Origin: Nilaparvata lugens
Lineage: Eukaryota > Arthropoda > Insecta > Hemiptera > Delphacidae
NCBI RefSeq assembly: GCF_014356525.2
Contig: NC_052505.1
Coordinates: 14,642,135-14,706,134 of the forward strand
DNA length: 64,000 nucleotides
Direction of reading: 5' to 3'
The translations under genes were made by a program, and so were the position numbers. Under the pieces are notes generated by a model. It did not search any database. It was not told the origin of the DNA and saw only the letters and a list, made by a program, of their open reading frames with translations. Shown piece after piece: positions 1 through 12,230 of this stretch; the stretch's first letter is position 1, and every line of letters begins with the position of its first letter.

Positions 1-61
1 AATAAAATATTATCAATATTTTCATCTGTAGACCAAAAGTATGACCTTTCGCCTGAATGCA

Positions 62-560
62 TCATACAGTAGTATGATGCTCGCCTCGGATCCATCTTCT
101 CCATTGCTCTCTGTTCGTAGCCATTCTCTTTAACTGATTCACGGTCTTGCCTCTTTCTGCTGCTATCCGTGAAACAGTTGCCTCCCATGTTATTCGTGGT
201 ATGGCTTGTGCCCTGGCCTCCATGTACTGGCGAGGCTTTCTGTTTTCATCAATTCCCATATCAGGATAGTATCAGTTCATCCATTGTTGTTTCCACCGCT
301 CTAATGTGCAGTTCTTCTCTCATGCGGTCATTTCTCACTCCTCTTCTTGTTTTGCCAACTATTCTTCGGAGACATTTCATTTGCACAGCAGCAATTATTT
401 AGCTTTTCTCTTTTTTTTATTGACTGTCCAACTTTCACTTCCATATGCCTACTATAGGATGGGCTCAATGATTGAAACATAAACTTTTGATTTTACTCAC
501 CTACTCACCTCAGCCTTTCCAACAATGCTTCTATTGAGTGAATAGTCAGTCTAAATTTGG
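62..560 (-). pseudogene. Non-LTR retrotransposon fragment, C-terminal end of reverse transcriptase ORF
   Basis: The minus strand from about 560 down to 62 reads, with stops and frame changes, as the tail of a LINE polyprotein. An upstream piece contains VGKTRRGVRNDRM, and a 65-codon open segment at 62-259 ends in NREQWRRWIRG. A basic stretch followed by a W-R-W pattern near the C-terminus is typical of degenerate RTE/craniofacial-development-like LINE tails. The catalytic RT core is missing, so this is a 5'-truncated dead copy. Clade assignment is tentative. Confidence 0.5.
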
Positions 561-963
561 GTTATCGCTTGTGCGAAAATGCCGTCGTCGACCACGACAG
601 GGGGAGAATCTCAGATTAGGTAGATTTCAATTTGTCTACATAGCCTAAAAGATTATGTTCAATTATGTAATGGGGCAGGTTGAGCTTATACTTTTTTATA
701 CTTTTAAATGGTAATATGTTGATATTATTAGAAATGTTTAATTCTTTAATAATAAAATGAAAAGTTATTTGATCAGCTGTTTTAGCACACTTGAAATTTG
801 GACAATATGAATGTCAACAATGTTGTCGACTGCGGAAATTTACGCACAAACGAAAATGCACCTTAAGCTGAAAATATTGCTGATGTATAACCCTGCACTT
901 GATCAAGTGCAAATGATCAGTGTGAGCCACGAACAATTTTAATGAATTTAAAATTGACAGGGT

Positions 964-1899
964 TACAGTGAGGTCCACGTTATAATGGCAGTGTTTGATT
1001 AATTAGCAATGGTATTGCTATCCTTGTCTACCATTCAACAAAGGGGATAGCGCTATTTCTTTCTCGCTTTGTTCTGTTGCCAGATCGTCTTTAAACAATG
1101 AAGAATTAATTTATTAATTTTTTACATTAATTAATTTACAAAATATCCTATACTATTAAACGAGCAACTTCTGTTTATATGTTTAGATGTTTTTATGTTT
1201 ATATGTTTGTATTTCACCGGATCTCGAAAACGGCTCTAACGATTCTCACGAAATTCAGAACATAGTAGGTTTATAATATAAAAATTCGATTGCACTAGGT
1301 CACATCCCTGGGAAAACTCGCTGAAGAACATTAAAAGGATAATTATTATTCATCCTAGGAAAAACAGCTGATAATAATTATTTCGTCGTCTGTTGGTGAT
1401 GGAAGTGAGTGAGCAAGTTCATGTGTGTGGAACTGTGTCAAAATTATTACTCAGCTGTTGAACTTTTGTAATCATTCAATCAGGTACTTATTGCCGGTTG
1501 CAAAAAAAGCCGGGTTATTTTCAATCCTGATTAATTCCAGTATATCCATTTTTTTGAAATGGTACATGATTGATTCATCATTTTGAATTATAATAACATT
1601 ATGAATGTTATTATAATTTCTTCTTTCGTAATAAATTTTTTATGCTTTTGTACTCCAGAGCAAAGCTCGGTCCCCGATATTATCATCTTAATTATAAACA
1701 TTCATTATGAAATTATTGAAAAATATAATTTATTGCTTAATGAAATATAATTTATTATTTTAAACGAGAATGAACAGTAATTATTACATCAATAAACATG
1801 TATCAGCTACCGTCTATAGAAGGCATTGACAAAACAGAGGATCGGCATCGTTTTCCTCCTATCTTTCTCCACTGCCATAACAACGTGGACCTCACTATA
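964..1899. mobile_element. MITE family A copy with a nested insertion
   Basis: The left end reads GTGAGGTCCACGTTATAA and the right end carries its inverse (ACGTGGACCTCACTATA), giving about 28-bp terminal inverted repeats. The body (GCTATCCTTGTCTACC, ATAGCGCTAT, CTGTATCAGCTACC-like blocks) matches the shorter copies at 35794-36109 and 54563-54894. It is about three times longer than those because of a foreign segment at 1146-1680. There is no coding capacity. TA-flanked ends suggest mobilisation by a Tc1/mariner-type transposase, which is an inference. Confidence 0.8.
1146..1680 (+). mobile_element. Helitron-like non-autonomous element nested in MITE A
   Basis: This segment interrupts the MITE between ...ACAAAATA and TATCATCTTAATTAT, which are contiguous in other copies. 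It starts TCCTATACTATTAAACGAGC, contains CGGATCTCGAAAACGGCTCT, and ends GAGCAAAGCTCGGTCCCCGA. The GAGCAAAGCTC palindrome near the end resembles a Helitron 3' hairpin, but no clear CTRR terminus is visible. Classification is therefore tentative; the insertion itself is clear. Confidence 0.55.
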
Positions 1900-2089
1900 G
1901 GTACATTGCTTACTGCCTATCCCTGAAAAGTTGAGAAAGGATCCCTTCTTATAGTTGGCTGCGGACTAGGCGGACGCAGGGGTGGTTGGTGGCAGTATTA
2001 TCCACCAGTGTCTGCTCATACCATATCAAATACAATTTTGATAAAGATTTCATTAATGTTGCAACTTGTATCACTTGACTGAAATGACT

Positions 2090-3075
2090 TCTGGAATCGT
2101 TGTGATGAAGGACAACTTCTCACTGTGCCGGTGCAACCAAACGACTTCTCCAATAAATCAAATTGGATGATTTCGATAACCCACCATACATACTTGAATT
2201 GGCCACTAGTAACTTAAAACGTTTCCTCAAACTCAAGACATGACTTCCAAGCTAGCGAGGAGCTCCAAAACAACGTCACAGCCCACTTAAGGCTAAAAAT
2301 AAACTTTCTACTGGTGATATTTATCATAGTTTTTCGATTTGTATATCATCAAGCTATCAAAATGGAGAAGTTTTCTTGGGAAAACATTTTTTTCTGATCA
2401 TTACTTTTCAAGATATGAGCACCTAAAGTTTAAATTTTTGGGACAGAACATTTCAAATTCGGTAAGAGATAAATCCATGAGATTTAGCGGATAGATTCTT
2501 CATGGTATAGTTGATCTAGTAAAACAACAATTTTCTGTAAATATCAATTTTTAAGAGAGTTGTTCAATTTACTAAAAATAACTTTTAGTTGAGTTATTTT
2601 TGGTAAATTGAATAACTTTTTCGAAAATTGATATTTTCAGAAAATTTCTGTTTTACTAGATCAACAATACCATGAAAAATCCATCCTCAAAATCTCATGG
2701 ATTTATATCTTACCAAATTTGAAATGTTCCGTCCGAAAAATTCAAACTTCAGGCGCTCATATCTCAAAAATCAATGATCAGAAAAAAATGTTTTCCTGAG
2801 AAAACTTTTTCATTTTGATAGCTTGATGATAAACAAATCGAAAAACTTTGAAAAATATCACGAGTAGAAAGTTCATTTTTAGCCTTTGCACAGCCTTAAA
2901 CCCATTTGACGGCAGCATTTCATGAAAAGGGTTTTTGTAGACTGGGCCACTGGTACGATAAATGCCTGAACATTCACAGCAATTAAGTTGAAGAATAATC
3001 ATACCTGTAGGTACCTTTTAGTGAAAAAAATATTCTGTTACATAAATTCGGATTTTATTTATGGCCAACTGCAGG
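2090..3075. repeat. Dispersed repeat unit (second copy at 28.2-28.8 kb), split by a foldback element
   Basis: Flanks of the foldback at 2287-2899 align with 28225-28790. Shared blocks include GGTGCAACCAAA, AACAACGTCA(C/T)AGCCCACTT, TTTGACGGCAGCATTT, and a shared end of GTCTTTTATTTATGGCCA type (here GGATTTTATTTATGGCCA). No coding capacity is recognised. The second copy lacks the foldback and so shows the element before that insertion. Confidence 0.6.
2287..2899. mobile_element. Foldback (long inverted repeat) element, about 610 bp
   Basis: The two halves are near-perfect inverted copies. TTAAGGCTAAAAATAAAC at the left pairs with TTTTTAGCCTTTGCACAGCCTTAA-type sequence at the right. Inner blocks (ATCATCAAGCTATCAAAAT, AAATCCATGAGATTT, TTGATCTAGTAAAAC) recur inverted across a centre near 2590. 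There is no ORF of interest. A related copy lies at 62847-63586. TA/TTAA-like flanks are compatible with a TA-targeting element. Confidence 0.8.
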
Positions 3076-4640
3076 TTGAAAAAAATTACCCTCGTACATT
3101 TGATAACAAAGCTCAAGCGGCTCATAATCCAATCCAAAACTTTGAAAGTGTCCAAGTTTAAAAAGTCAGTTTTGCTTTTATATTATAATTAAAATGCAGT
3201 GTATATTATTGATTTCCTTCAATTTGTTGATTTTCCAGAATTACCAACTTCAAGACAGTATGATAACATTACCAAAAATCAATATCGAGACATCTGAATA
3301 CGAAAAATGGTTTCTTAGTAATCATTTATGTTAGTGGATTCTCATTTGACTTGTATTTATCTATCTATCTATTATTTTTCATCACATTACATCATAATAT
3401 TGAGAATACTCCCATTTGATAGGTGATTTGTCAAATAATTGCATCCTTAGAACTAAGTAAGATTTTTAACATGTAAAATAAAACAGTAACAGTATATAAA
3501 AAATTATATAGCAAAAAGTGTAGCCTATATTAAGTCGATCATTATTCTTAGTCCTAAAAATAGAGGACTGTATTAACGTTGGTACAATTTTGAAAGAATA
3601 CTTCAAGTGACTGAGGAGATGGTGTAGTTATCAAGCTGTGAAAAAACGTGGAACCTGCTTCACATCACGATAAAATTAAACAGAAGCCTGCATCATACAT
3701 TGGCCATACATACATCCAAGGCCATCCAATAAACGCGTTTAACTGGATTATTGTCTTGGAGCGAGTGAGCGAGAATAATATAACTGAGTACTTGTGCCTT
3801 TGCAGGTGAAGTGAATATTCATTGTGCAGAGATAGGAAATGACTTGACCTTGCAAGGTCAAGTTGAAACGTGAGTATATCGGCCTACTAAAATGCATGAA
3901 GTCTGGCCAGTAGCCAAAGGTCATAATCCATTGTCAACCGTCTCATTCGAAAAGAAATGGTATAGGATTCACATATCATAATTCTAATCAAAAACCTGAT
4001 GGAACATTATTATTTTTTTAACATTGTTGAAGAGAGTGTGGTATAGTTTTCCAGTAGAGAAGTAGGCTCCTATTTAGAATGTTCACGGTTGCTGAACAAT
4101 TGAGGCCTAAAAAAGTAGGTGAGGAACCTAATTAAATGACAATATTGTTCCAAGACAAAGTTGAAAAAACTGGTTATTTAATAAAAAACTAATTGAAAAA
4201 TATTTGATTGATTTTGAATATTATATATTTCATGATGATTATTATAGGTACCCCGTATTATTACTATCATTTATCTCTTCTCTGTATAGGGCTACTTTTA
4301 TATAAATAATCTATTTCTATTTATATAAAAGTGAAAATATTTCAAAAAGGGTACTAAGATTTTTATTTTTCTTTCTATTACTATCATTTTTTGTCTAGTA
4401 ATGATACTTTTGACATTTATTGAACGTGCACTAATCTCATAACTGGATAATTCCATCCTGCCAATAATACAATAATAATAGACTAGCTATCTATTAATCG
4501 CCATAGTTGTTATCTATCATTATCATTATGGAAGATCTCCCATACAATAGAAGAATGTACACATCGAAAGAAGATATACTTCGTATGTCGTAGTGTAGTA
4601 TTTGGGAAGGCCTTGACCTTGGAAAAATCAATAAGCCGAA
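2900..4640. other. AT-rich intergenic stretch
   Basis: After the dispersed-repeat remnant (to about 3075) I see no gene, RNA gene or intact transposon. A piece at about 4262-4400 (ATAGGGCTACTTTTATATAA ... AAAAAGGGTACTAAGAT) is a fragment of a short repeat also found at 11.47-11.64 kb and 32.03-32.17 kb. Confidence 0.5.
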
Positions 4641-4659
4641 AAATATTACTAGTTTAATG

Positions 4660-5060
4660 ACGTCAGCCAAACCTAAGTCTAGTGAAATTATCAATTCTAG
4701 AGGAAGCCGGTTCAACTATTATTGAATAATGACCTGACAATAATTCGTACAAAATTAGCCTATTACTCACAATTAAGATATTTAGAATAGCTGGCGGTGA
4801 CGGAAGAATTCTTTCATTATAGGACAGAGATTCAACTTTAAGTGCATTATTCTATACTACGTCAGACAAACCCAAGTCTAATGAGATTATGTATTCTAAA
4901 GGAAGCCGGTTCAACTATTATTAAATAATGGCCTGACAATAATTCGTACAATAATATTATCCCCATTAATTCAATATATTTGGAATATCTGGACGAGGCT
5001 AAAAAATTCTTCTCTTTGAGGACAGTGACAAAGTTAATTATTCTATTAGAAACAGAACTA
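4660..5060 (+). repeat. Diverged two-copy tandem duplication, period about 199 bp
   Basis: ACGTCAGCCAAACCTAAGTC at 4660 recurs as ACGTCAGACAAACCCAAGTC at 4859. Both are followed by GGAAGCCGGTTCAACTATTA and CCTGACAATAATTCGTACAA. The copies differ by many substitutions and small indels, so the duplication is old. A G9 homopolymer lies just downstream near 5101. No coding function is seen. Confidence 0.75.
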
Positions 5061-5881
5061 ACATATGATTGACTCTTACAGGGTGGCCCTTGGGAGGTAG
5101 GGGGGGGGGCACTACACACTTGCCTCGGTAATCAAAAAGACTTCCAAAGCTCAGCAATCTGAGAATACATATGAAATAGAATATGAACAAAAATAAATAG
5201 TACTTCCAGTCCCAATTAGCAAATATCAAAAACATAATAAGGTACTAGGCCCTACATTGATATCAAAAACATAAGCCAATATAAGGAACTGTATTGATAA
5301 CACATTTGAGTCCCACATTTATTACCTACCAAAGGTTGAATTGATGATTCGCAATGAGAACCGTTTCATTTTGAAGAAATTAATAGTGTTTTACATGCTA
5401 TTATCCTAACAGGATACATTGAGAATAATCTTTTCCCACATGTCTGAAGGACTGTCATTTGAAATCAGGTGAACTCAAGTCTGCAAAAATTATTAAAATT
5501 TAAAAAAAACGCAAAAAATGAAAATTTGTATAAAAAAAATTTACTTGGCAGAAAGGTTGCCATGATATATTTATGTCTTATCCAAGGAAGCTCAACGATT
5601 ACGTCAATGCCTACGTAATAATCAGACCTGTTCAAAAGAACAGGACTCTCATAGCAGGTATATACAAATTATTGACATAACTATGACTAGAAGACGTAGG
5701 CAAGAGAGGGAGCTGTATCACATTGGTTTGGAAACCTACTAAACTCGGATCATACGGCCTTGGTCGACAACCTGTTCTACTGATAGCTGCGTCCTTTCCT
5801 ACACACCAAATTTTTGATCAAAAAGCGCACTATTACTCCATGATAGCGTTCTGGAATAATCAGCTAGAGAGTAATCTGTTT

Positions 5882-6096
5882 TATAGTGAGGTCCACGTTA
5901 TAATGCCAGTAGATAAAGATAGAAGAACAGCCTTGCCAATTGTCTGCCTTAATTAATATGTTTCTACATTGTTAAAAACGGATTTGGCAACGTTGTGGAG
6001 CTATAGAAAGATAGCGCTATCTGTTTTGTCGAATGATAGACAAGGATAGCAACACCAATGTTAATAGACTAGCCATAATAACATGGACACACTATA
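5882..6096 (-). mobile_element. MITE family A copy, internally shortened
   Basis: The left end reads TATAGTGAGGTCCACGTTAT; the right end is the degraded inverse (ATAACATGGACACACTATA). The body carries the family blocks in inverse orientation (ATAGCGCTATCTGTTTTGTC, GATAGACAAGGATAGCAA). About 215 bp long, against about 316 bp for the 35.8-kb copy. Non-coding. Confidence 0.8.
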
Positions 6097-7984
6097 GGTT
6101 GAATCTTATTTATTTCATGATAGGTGGGAGGGTTGAGTAGTTGAATCCATCCCTTGTTTGGCTATAGTTCACTGTAGGCATAAATCTAATAATAATTAAT
6201 CTATAAAATCAAGTTTTCATTTTTTTTGCCAAAAAATATTTTTTATAATAACCATTGATTTGCGATTATTTGATTTGATAAATAGTACAAATTAAGATGA
6301 GACATAACAGAAATTAGTATAATTTTGAATTAAATTGAGGAAAAATTTAAGAAATTTTTTAGCTTAGCTGAGTAGGTATTAATATGATGAATGCAATTAT
6401 GTCACTGTAAAATTTCTAATTTTTGTAGACCTGCACCTTTTATCAGCCTTCAAGATTTTTAAATTTGAAATAAGCGAACCGGGTATCTCAAAACCCATTG
6501 ATTCTTTGTAAAAAATTAAAAATCATGTTTGTAAAATTTTGTATTAAATTTGTAAATTTAATTCCAGTAAGGTATAGCAAATTAGTAAACTAAAAAGGAT
6601 ACTTGAAAAGAATATTTTAGCTTCTTTATTCCATAATGGGTTCACAAAAATTCAAAATTAAATCATTGTTGTTTTTTATGATAAAAAAATAAATATTTTT
6701 GACCACTATATAAAAGTAGGATAGGACTAAGCAAACAATGCTAGAATCTAACATGCTTTTTATAATTGCAAATATGAAAAAAAATCACAGTAAAAAATGT
6801 TAACCTTTTTAAATTGCAGTATTGTTGCATGATTTAAAATAGATTATGTAATATATAACGATAATGCAATATTGAAACCCTATTGATTTTTTCAGTCAGG
6901 ATAAACTGATTTTTTTGTTGTGGGGAAGTATCTTTAAATTTGTTATCTACTTTAAAGAATTAAGTAAAAGCTGTATTTGAGTGATGCAGCATAAAGTACA
7001 GTAGCTTATAATGTCTTATCCTATAACAATGAGTGAATAACCCAAGTTATTTAAATTTTATTCTATTAATTCAATTAGAATTTATCTAATTATTATTTCT
7101 AGTAACGTTTAAAAGGGGATGTGCAAATGAAATGGTATTTTTATTTTGAAGTACCTATGACTGTACGCTACAAAAAACGTTTTGTTAACAAAATATTCAG
7201 AACTAAGTTAATTCACTGCAGTGAGAAATTTGAAAAATCAAGGTTTGGAATTATTTTGGCAAGTAACCTTACTATACCTTACCTTTTTACTAAAGTAGCC
7301 TATGGATTTTAATTCTATTAATCATAAGACTTCAAACATATCCTCACACAAATAAATTATTAGTTGAGTGTGTTACAGTATCACTCCCAAGAAAAAAATT
7401 AACCTCAAAGTTATTGTAGTTTATAGAAATAGGTGAATAATTTTAATTCATAGTTACCTCCATTGTAGATTTATGTTGACAAACTGTAGAATGAGGCCGA
7501 CAGAATGACTGCGCTTTTTACACACGCTGACTTTACACACCAAACCGGTTCAAAATTCTTGAATTAACCAAATCATTCAATGTTCAATGTCGACTACAAT
7601 TTTCCGAGTTTACAGTATAGAAAGCGATTAAGCGATGATTCTTTCAACACAGACTGTAGTCAAGTAATGTTCTCTTTGACGCAATGCAAATAAATGAATT
7701 ATTTTCAAATTTTTTTCTAATCAAAGATTGTAGACAAATAGGTACGGTATTGCAAAGCATAGGTCGTATACTCTAAAATAAAAAAAATTAAATAGGTAGG
7801 TCTAACCTACCTAAAAAGATAAATATACAATTTTTGTTAAAACCGTGGTCAAGGATGAGTAGAATTGAACAAAACCTAATAATTATAGTGCCAAGAAATT
7901 TCTGATCCTACAAGTAATGTACAAACAAGTACCTAACCACGACCTAACAAGCAGAAAAGACGAGAATGACACGTCGAGAAGTTA
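6097..7984. other. AT-rich intergenic region upstream of UFD1
   Basis: No gene or identifiable transposon was seen here. The few short ORFs (for example 7121-7312) have no recognisable motif and amino-acid composition typical of random AT-rich translation. Confidence 0.5.
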
Positions 7985-7986
7985 AG

Positions 7987-8050
7987 TCGATAATATTCAT
8001 CGATGTATCAATGTTGATCATCAAAATGTATCGATGAACTGATATCGATC
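7987..8050. promoter_or_regulatory. Cluster of TATCGAT (DRE-like) motifs upstream of UFD1
   Basis: Within 64 bp there are TCGATA (7987), ATCGAT (7999), TATCGATG (8029) and TATCGATC (8043). TATCGATA is the DREF-binding element common in promoters of insect housekeeping genes. The cluster lies 300-370 bp upstream of the UFD1 start codon. Its role as a promoter element is inferred; no transcription start site can be read from sequence alone. Confidence 0.45.
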
Positions 8051-8353
8051 TGCATGCTCTCAGCTGTTCTATATTTTTATTTTTGGTACAATACAAAGAC
8101 AAAATCAGCTGTGACTATGTGGTGATGAAGTTTTGTCAATTCGATATTCGATGAGTAGTTAAATTTTGAAAACAATAACTTTGTTAAAAAGTGGTTCATT
8201 ATTTGTTCATCTAACAAAAATATTTTCTGATACAGCGTTAAAAGTGCTCAAATTGGAAAGTTAATATTGAAGTCATTCAAAGAACTAGTTTGTTGATTTA
8301 AGTGTCGTCATTGTGTTTAAGGTTAGAAAGTGCAATAACAAAAAAGCCTTAAA

Positions 8354-9247
8354 ATGTTTAGTTTCAACATTTTTCAAGATATCCCTAGATCTTTTAATAA
8401 GACATTCACTTGCTATTCAATATCTATGTTATCCGGTAATGAGCGTGAGGATGTTGAACGTGGAGGAAAAATTATAATGCCTCCTTCTGCTCTTGATCAT
8501 CTCACCCGTCTCAACATTACCTACCCAATGCTATTCAAACTTACAAACAGTGCCATGAATCGTGTTACCCATAGTGGTGTGCTCGAATTCATCGCTGATG
8601 AAGGAAAAGTTTTCCTCCCATACTGGATGATGCGCAATCTTTTACTCGATGAAGGAAGTCTCATACAGATTGAAAGCGTTTCTCTACCTGTTGCTACATT
8701 TTCAAGATTCCAACCTCAATCTCCTGAATTTCTAGACATTACAAATCCCAAAGCCGTTCTGGAGAATTCTCTAAGAAACTTTGCATGTCTTACTACTGGT
8801 GATGTAATAGCTATTAACTACAATAAAAAGGTCTACGAACTATGCGTGCTAGAAACTAAGCCAGGTCCCGCAGTTAGTATTATCGAATGCGACATGAATG
8901 TAGAATTTGCTACTCCAGTAGGGTACAAAGAAGAAATAAGAAAAGTTGAAAAGGATGAGGATATGGCAGTTGATCCCACTGACCTAATGCCAGAACCAAA
9001 AGGATTTGTTGCTTTCAAATGTGAAGGTAACAGATTGGATGGAAAAAAGAAGAAGAAGGAAGACAGCTCAGCATCTGACGCCCCAGCGTTGAAGATCCCT
9101 TATCAGCGTGGAATTCCAGATTATGATTATCAGATTGGCACTATACGTTTCTTCAGGTATGTCAAGCCAAAAGCTACTGAAGAGTCAAAGGAAGAGGACA
9201 ACTTTTCTGCTTTTTCTGGTCATGGATTCTCTTTACGTGGAAAGTAA
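8354..9247 (+). CDS. Ufd1: Ubiquitin fusion degradation protein 1 (UFD1), p97/VCP cofactor
   Basis: A complete 297-residue single-exon ORF, close to the roughly 300 residues usual for animal UFD1. UFD1 pairs with NPL4 and recruits the AAA-ATPase p97/VCP to ubiquitylated substrates, as in ER-associated degradation. The N-terminal double-psi beta-barrel (about residues 10-195) is clear: it opens with [16 protein letters not shown] and contains [23 protein letters not shown] and [11 protein letters not shown]. Two SHP-type p97-binding segments are visible: [14 protein letters not shown] at 218-231, followed by a lysine run, and [14 protein letters not shown] at the very C-terminus (284-297). Between them lies the conserved [16 protein letters not shown] region. 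The first SHP box has KC where SG is usual. The start is the first ATG of the conserved N-terminus. No introns interrupt it; it could be a native intronless gene or an intact retrocopy. Confidence 0.96.
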   Translation: MFSFNIFQDIPRSFNKTFTCYSISMLSGNEREDVERGGKIIMPPSALDHLTRLNITYPMLFKLTNSAMNRVTHSGVLEFIADEGKVFLPYWMMRNLLLDEGSLIQIESVSLPVATFSRFQPQSPEFLDITNPKAVLENSLRNFACLTTGDVIAINYNKKVYELCVLETKPGPAVSIIECDMNVEFATPVGYKEEIRKVEKDEDMAVDPTDLMPEPKGFVAFKCEGNRLDGKKKKKEDSSASDAPALKIPYQRGIPDYDYQIGTIRFFRYVKPKATEESKEEDNFSAFSGHGFSLRGK

Positions 9248-9295
9248 AATTACACCTTTTGATTCATTTTAAAAGAACAATTTTCAATTGATCTA

Positions 9296-9301
9296 AATAA
9301 A
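9296..9301 (+). terminator. Likely UFD1 polyadenylation signal
   Basis: An AATAAA hexamer lies 49 bp after the UFD1 stop codon, within TCTAAATAAAGC. A more distal AATAAA occurs near 9774. Which one is used cannot be told from sequence. Confidence 0.6.
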
Positions 9302-12230
9302 GCATTATCATTTCACAATTTATTCTTAAATTCAACTTTTATTCCACTGAATCAGGATCATTGATGGAGTATTATTCTGTGAATTATAACTGGATTAGAT
9401 AACTGTTCAAATTAAGGGAAATTTCCTAAATTAATCTTTGAATTTCTCTTAATCACATAATTAAAAATGATCTACTCTATGTAAACTTATCAGATGAATT
9501 GTTAATCAAGTGTATATACAAAAATAAATAAGCCTTATATGGTGATTCCCTCAATGTGGTGTAGATAGTTCTATACCACTATCTCTGATTTAAAGAATTA
9601 TTATCCTTCTAATTTAACTAAAATTCAACTTGATTTTTTTGTATTGCTGTAAAAATATTTTTTAGATGAAATTTATTCAGACTCTTTGTCTCGCACAGGT
9701 ATTAGCCCATATGAAGAGTACCCGATCTCTGTATTAATAATGTTTGTACTGTATCTTGTAATAATTGAAGAGGAAATAAAAAAATGGAATTTAACATTTT
9801 TACTTTTTTTTTGTGGAGAGATTCATCAAGTGCACAATTATTGGTGACATGTGCTTACTTACTAGATAGATAATCGTATGCAGTGTGAACTCAGGCTATT
9901 TCTGATCCCTGGCCTTGCCCTACATGAGAGATATCACTATTCTCTGTACAGAATTACTCCTTACTTGGGATGGACATGCGCAGCAGAGAAAGCATACAGC
10001 GGGAGGGATACAGAGGCGCGATATTGCCGTTTCGAAGCGGCCAGCGTTCTCCAACTTCTAGTGACTGTTCATGAGATCATGCTACACATGCGAAGTTTCC
10101 TGTCTGAAAGCAGTCAGACAACTGACAAATTGGAAACTGCGTTTCTACCTATGATTCTATTAATCACTGTAATTTGATGATCTCCCTCCATTTTTCTGCG
10201 CTACATATTCCTCCAAGTCTAAAGTAAATTTGTTCGGACTATACAAATGCAGTGGTAGGTGTAAGGGACTCGGCAGTCTACTTCTCTCTAGGACAGATAT
10301 TTCCATTTATTTTTGGTTGTGCAATGTGCATACTGAGAGAAATGGAATGATATGCATGTGCTAGTGCGAAATTCCACCAGCTCACTTTTAGGGTTTGAGC
10401 GGCCAGAACTATCAGAACAGAAATGATTCTTGTTTTCCGTTGTTTCTCAACTGCCATTATAACGTGGACCTCACAATAGTTTGGATATTGTGATCAGTGT
10501 TCCAATTCTCAAAGACATTGCATGGTTTCAGCTTCGAGAGCAAAAATGATGTAGGAATGTTAGATCAAAAATAAAAATAAAATAATCAACTGCCTGTAAA
10601 ATAATCATCTACCTTTAAAACATTTCATCAGAGGCGAGGCGTCCGGTCATCTCTGGATTTGCCGATGACTGGACAGAAAATAATATGTAATGTATATAAT
10701 GTAAAAGTCATGCCTCGCCCCTGCATTTCATGTATAAATGATTTTATAGTAAAATAAAACATTTTTCTTCCTCATCTCATGGTAAGAAATTTATTATTTT
10801 AGTAGAGAATACGAGAGTGGATAATACTTGTACAAGTGTACTCTATTTTCTTCTAATAGATGTAAAATCATTTATCAAAATGATTTTTTGGATACCAACA
10901 TGATAATATTGAGTGACCTGGATGGTTCCGGTCTAGTGTCAGAGTTTTCAGGTTACGGTACAACTAATTATTTATATTTAAATACCAACAAATTTTACTC
11001 AAGTTTTACAAAACTTTCTTTATTTATTTAAACTAATATTTTTTCATCAATAAATTCTTTAAATCTACATATTTTATAGAAATTCAGATTATAATACCAT
11101 AGACAAACAAATAGGCTTACGCTTATCCTTTCTCTATGATAATACAAAGCTCTCCACCTGCTAGACGTATGAATTTATCACATATTAAAATATAGGCTAA
11201 ACGTCTAGTGTGATGGAAGAGATTTCGAGTTCACTTTTACATTAGTTTACAATATAATACCTTCATTAGATAAAGACTTGGAAATATTCATAATTTAAAC
11301 CTCCATTTGTTGATAATACAAGATTATAAACAGTTGTTTTCAACAATGTTATTGCTTATAAATGAATCCGCCTATTTTACTCGTTTAGAACGAGTATACA
11401 TTTTTTACAATCGTGCATTCTAACCAACTCAACCAGAAATTACTGAGTTGCTTGAATTATCAATAATAGTAATTATTCATCTCCTTTGTGTATAGGGCTA
11501 CTTGTAATAAAAATAGAAAGAAAAATAAGATTTACTTCATATCACTTGAAAATGGCATCAATGTCCGAAACATGTTGTGATTAAATAATTCAAAAAGGGT
11601 ACTGAGATTTTTATTTTTATTTCTATTTTTATTAATAGTAATTATGTACATTATACTGAGTACTACACACAACAATAGTCTCATTCACAACAATATATTA
11701 AATTAAATAAGAATATAAATTAATATTACAAACGTCAGACTTATTAAGAGGTTTGCTTAGGCTGGCCACTAACAGTAGAATATGCATGATGAACATGAAA
11801 CATCAACGAGAGGCTTCTAACATAAAATAAACCACTGGAAAATTGTAAATTTCAATTATAGAAAAATAATTTAACCTCGGATTGAGCAGCGAAGAAAGAA
11901 TAGAATACAAAAAAATCGGAGATACATAAAGCTTACCTCAAATCATTTTGCTCGAAGCGTTTCGTTGTAATGACACAACAATATGACGACTGTGTATCAT
12001 GCATATGCTACCTCTACTGTTAGTGGCCAGCAATAATCTACAAATATATAAATATAATATCTTTCAGTTGCACTGAATCATACTGACAGGACTTGATAAA
12101 CACTCAATTCTAGTACATATTGCCTTCATATCAATTGGTATAATACGGTACTTTTGATATATTTCAACACAATACAATTGTGATTTGTCATTATTTTTTA
12201 TGAGTACTCAATAATTACCTAAAGTGATTG
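9302..12230. other. Intergenic region between UFD1 and the CNOT10 3' end
   Basis: AT-rich DNA with repeat scraps: a solo right arm of MITE A at 10449-10478, a partial copy of the GTGACCTGG-SINE-like repeat at about 10905-10965, and a short stem-type repeat at about 11470-11640 (AGGGCTACTTGTAATAAAAA and CAAAAAGGGTACTGAGAT). A 99-codon ORF at 9878-10177 lies in a somewhat GC-richer patch but has no recognisable motif, so I do not call it a gene. Confidence 0.5.

Noticed and set aside
9878..10177. 99-codon plus-strand ORF in a GC-richer patch
   Set aside because: No motif, no splice or polyadenylation context, and neighbouring MITE debris; treated as chance.
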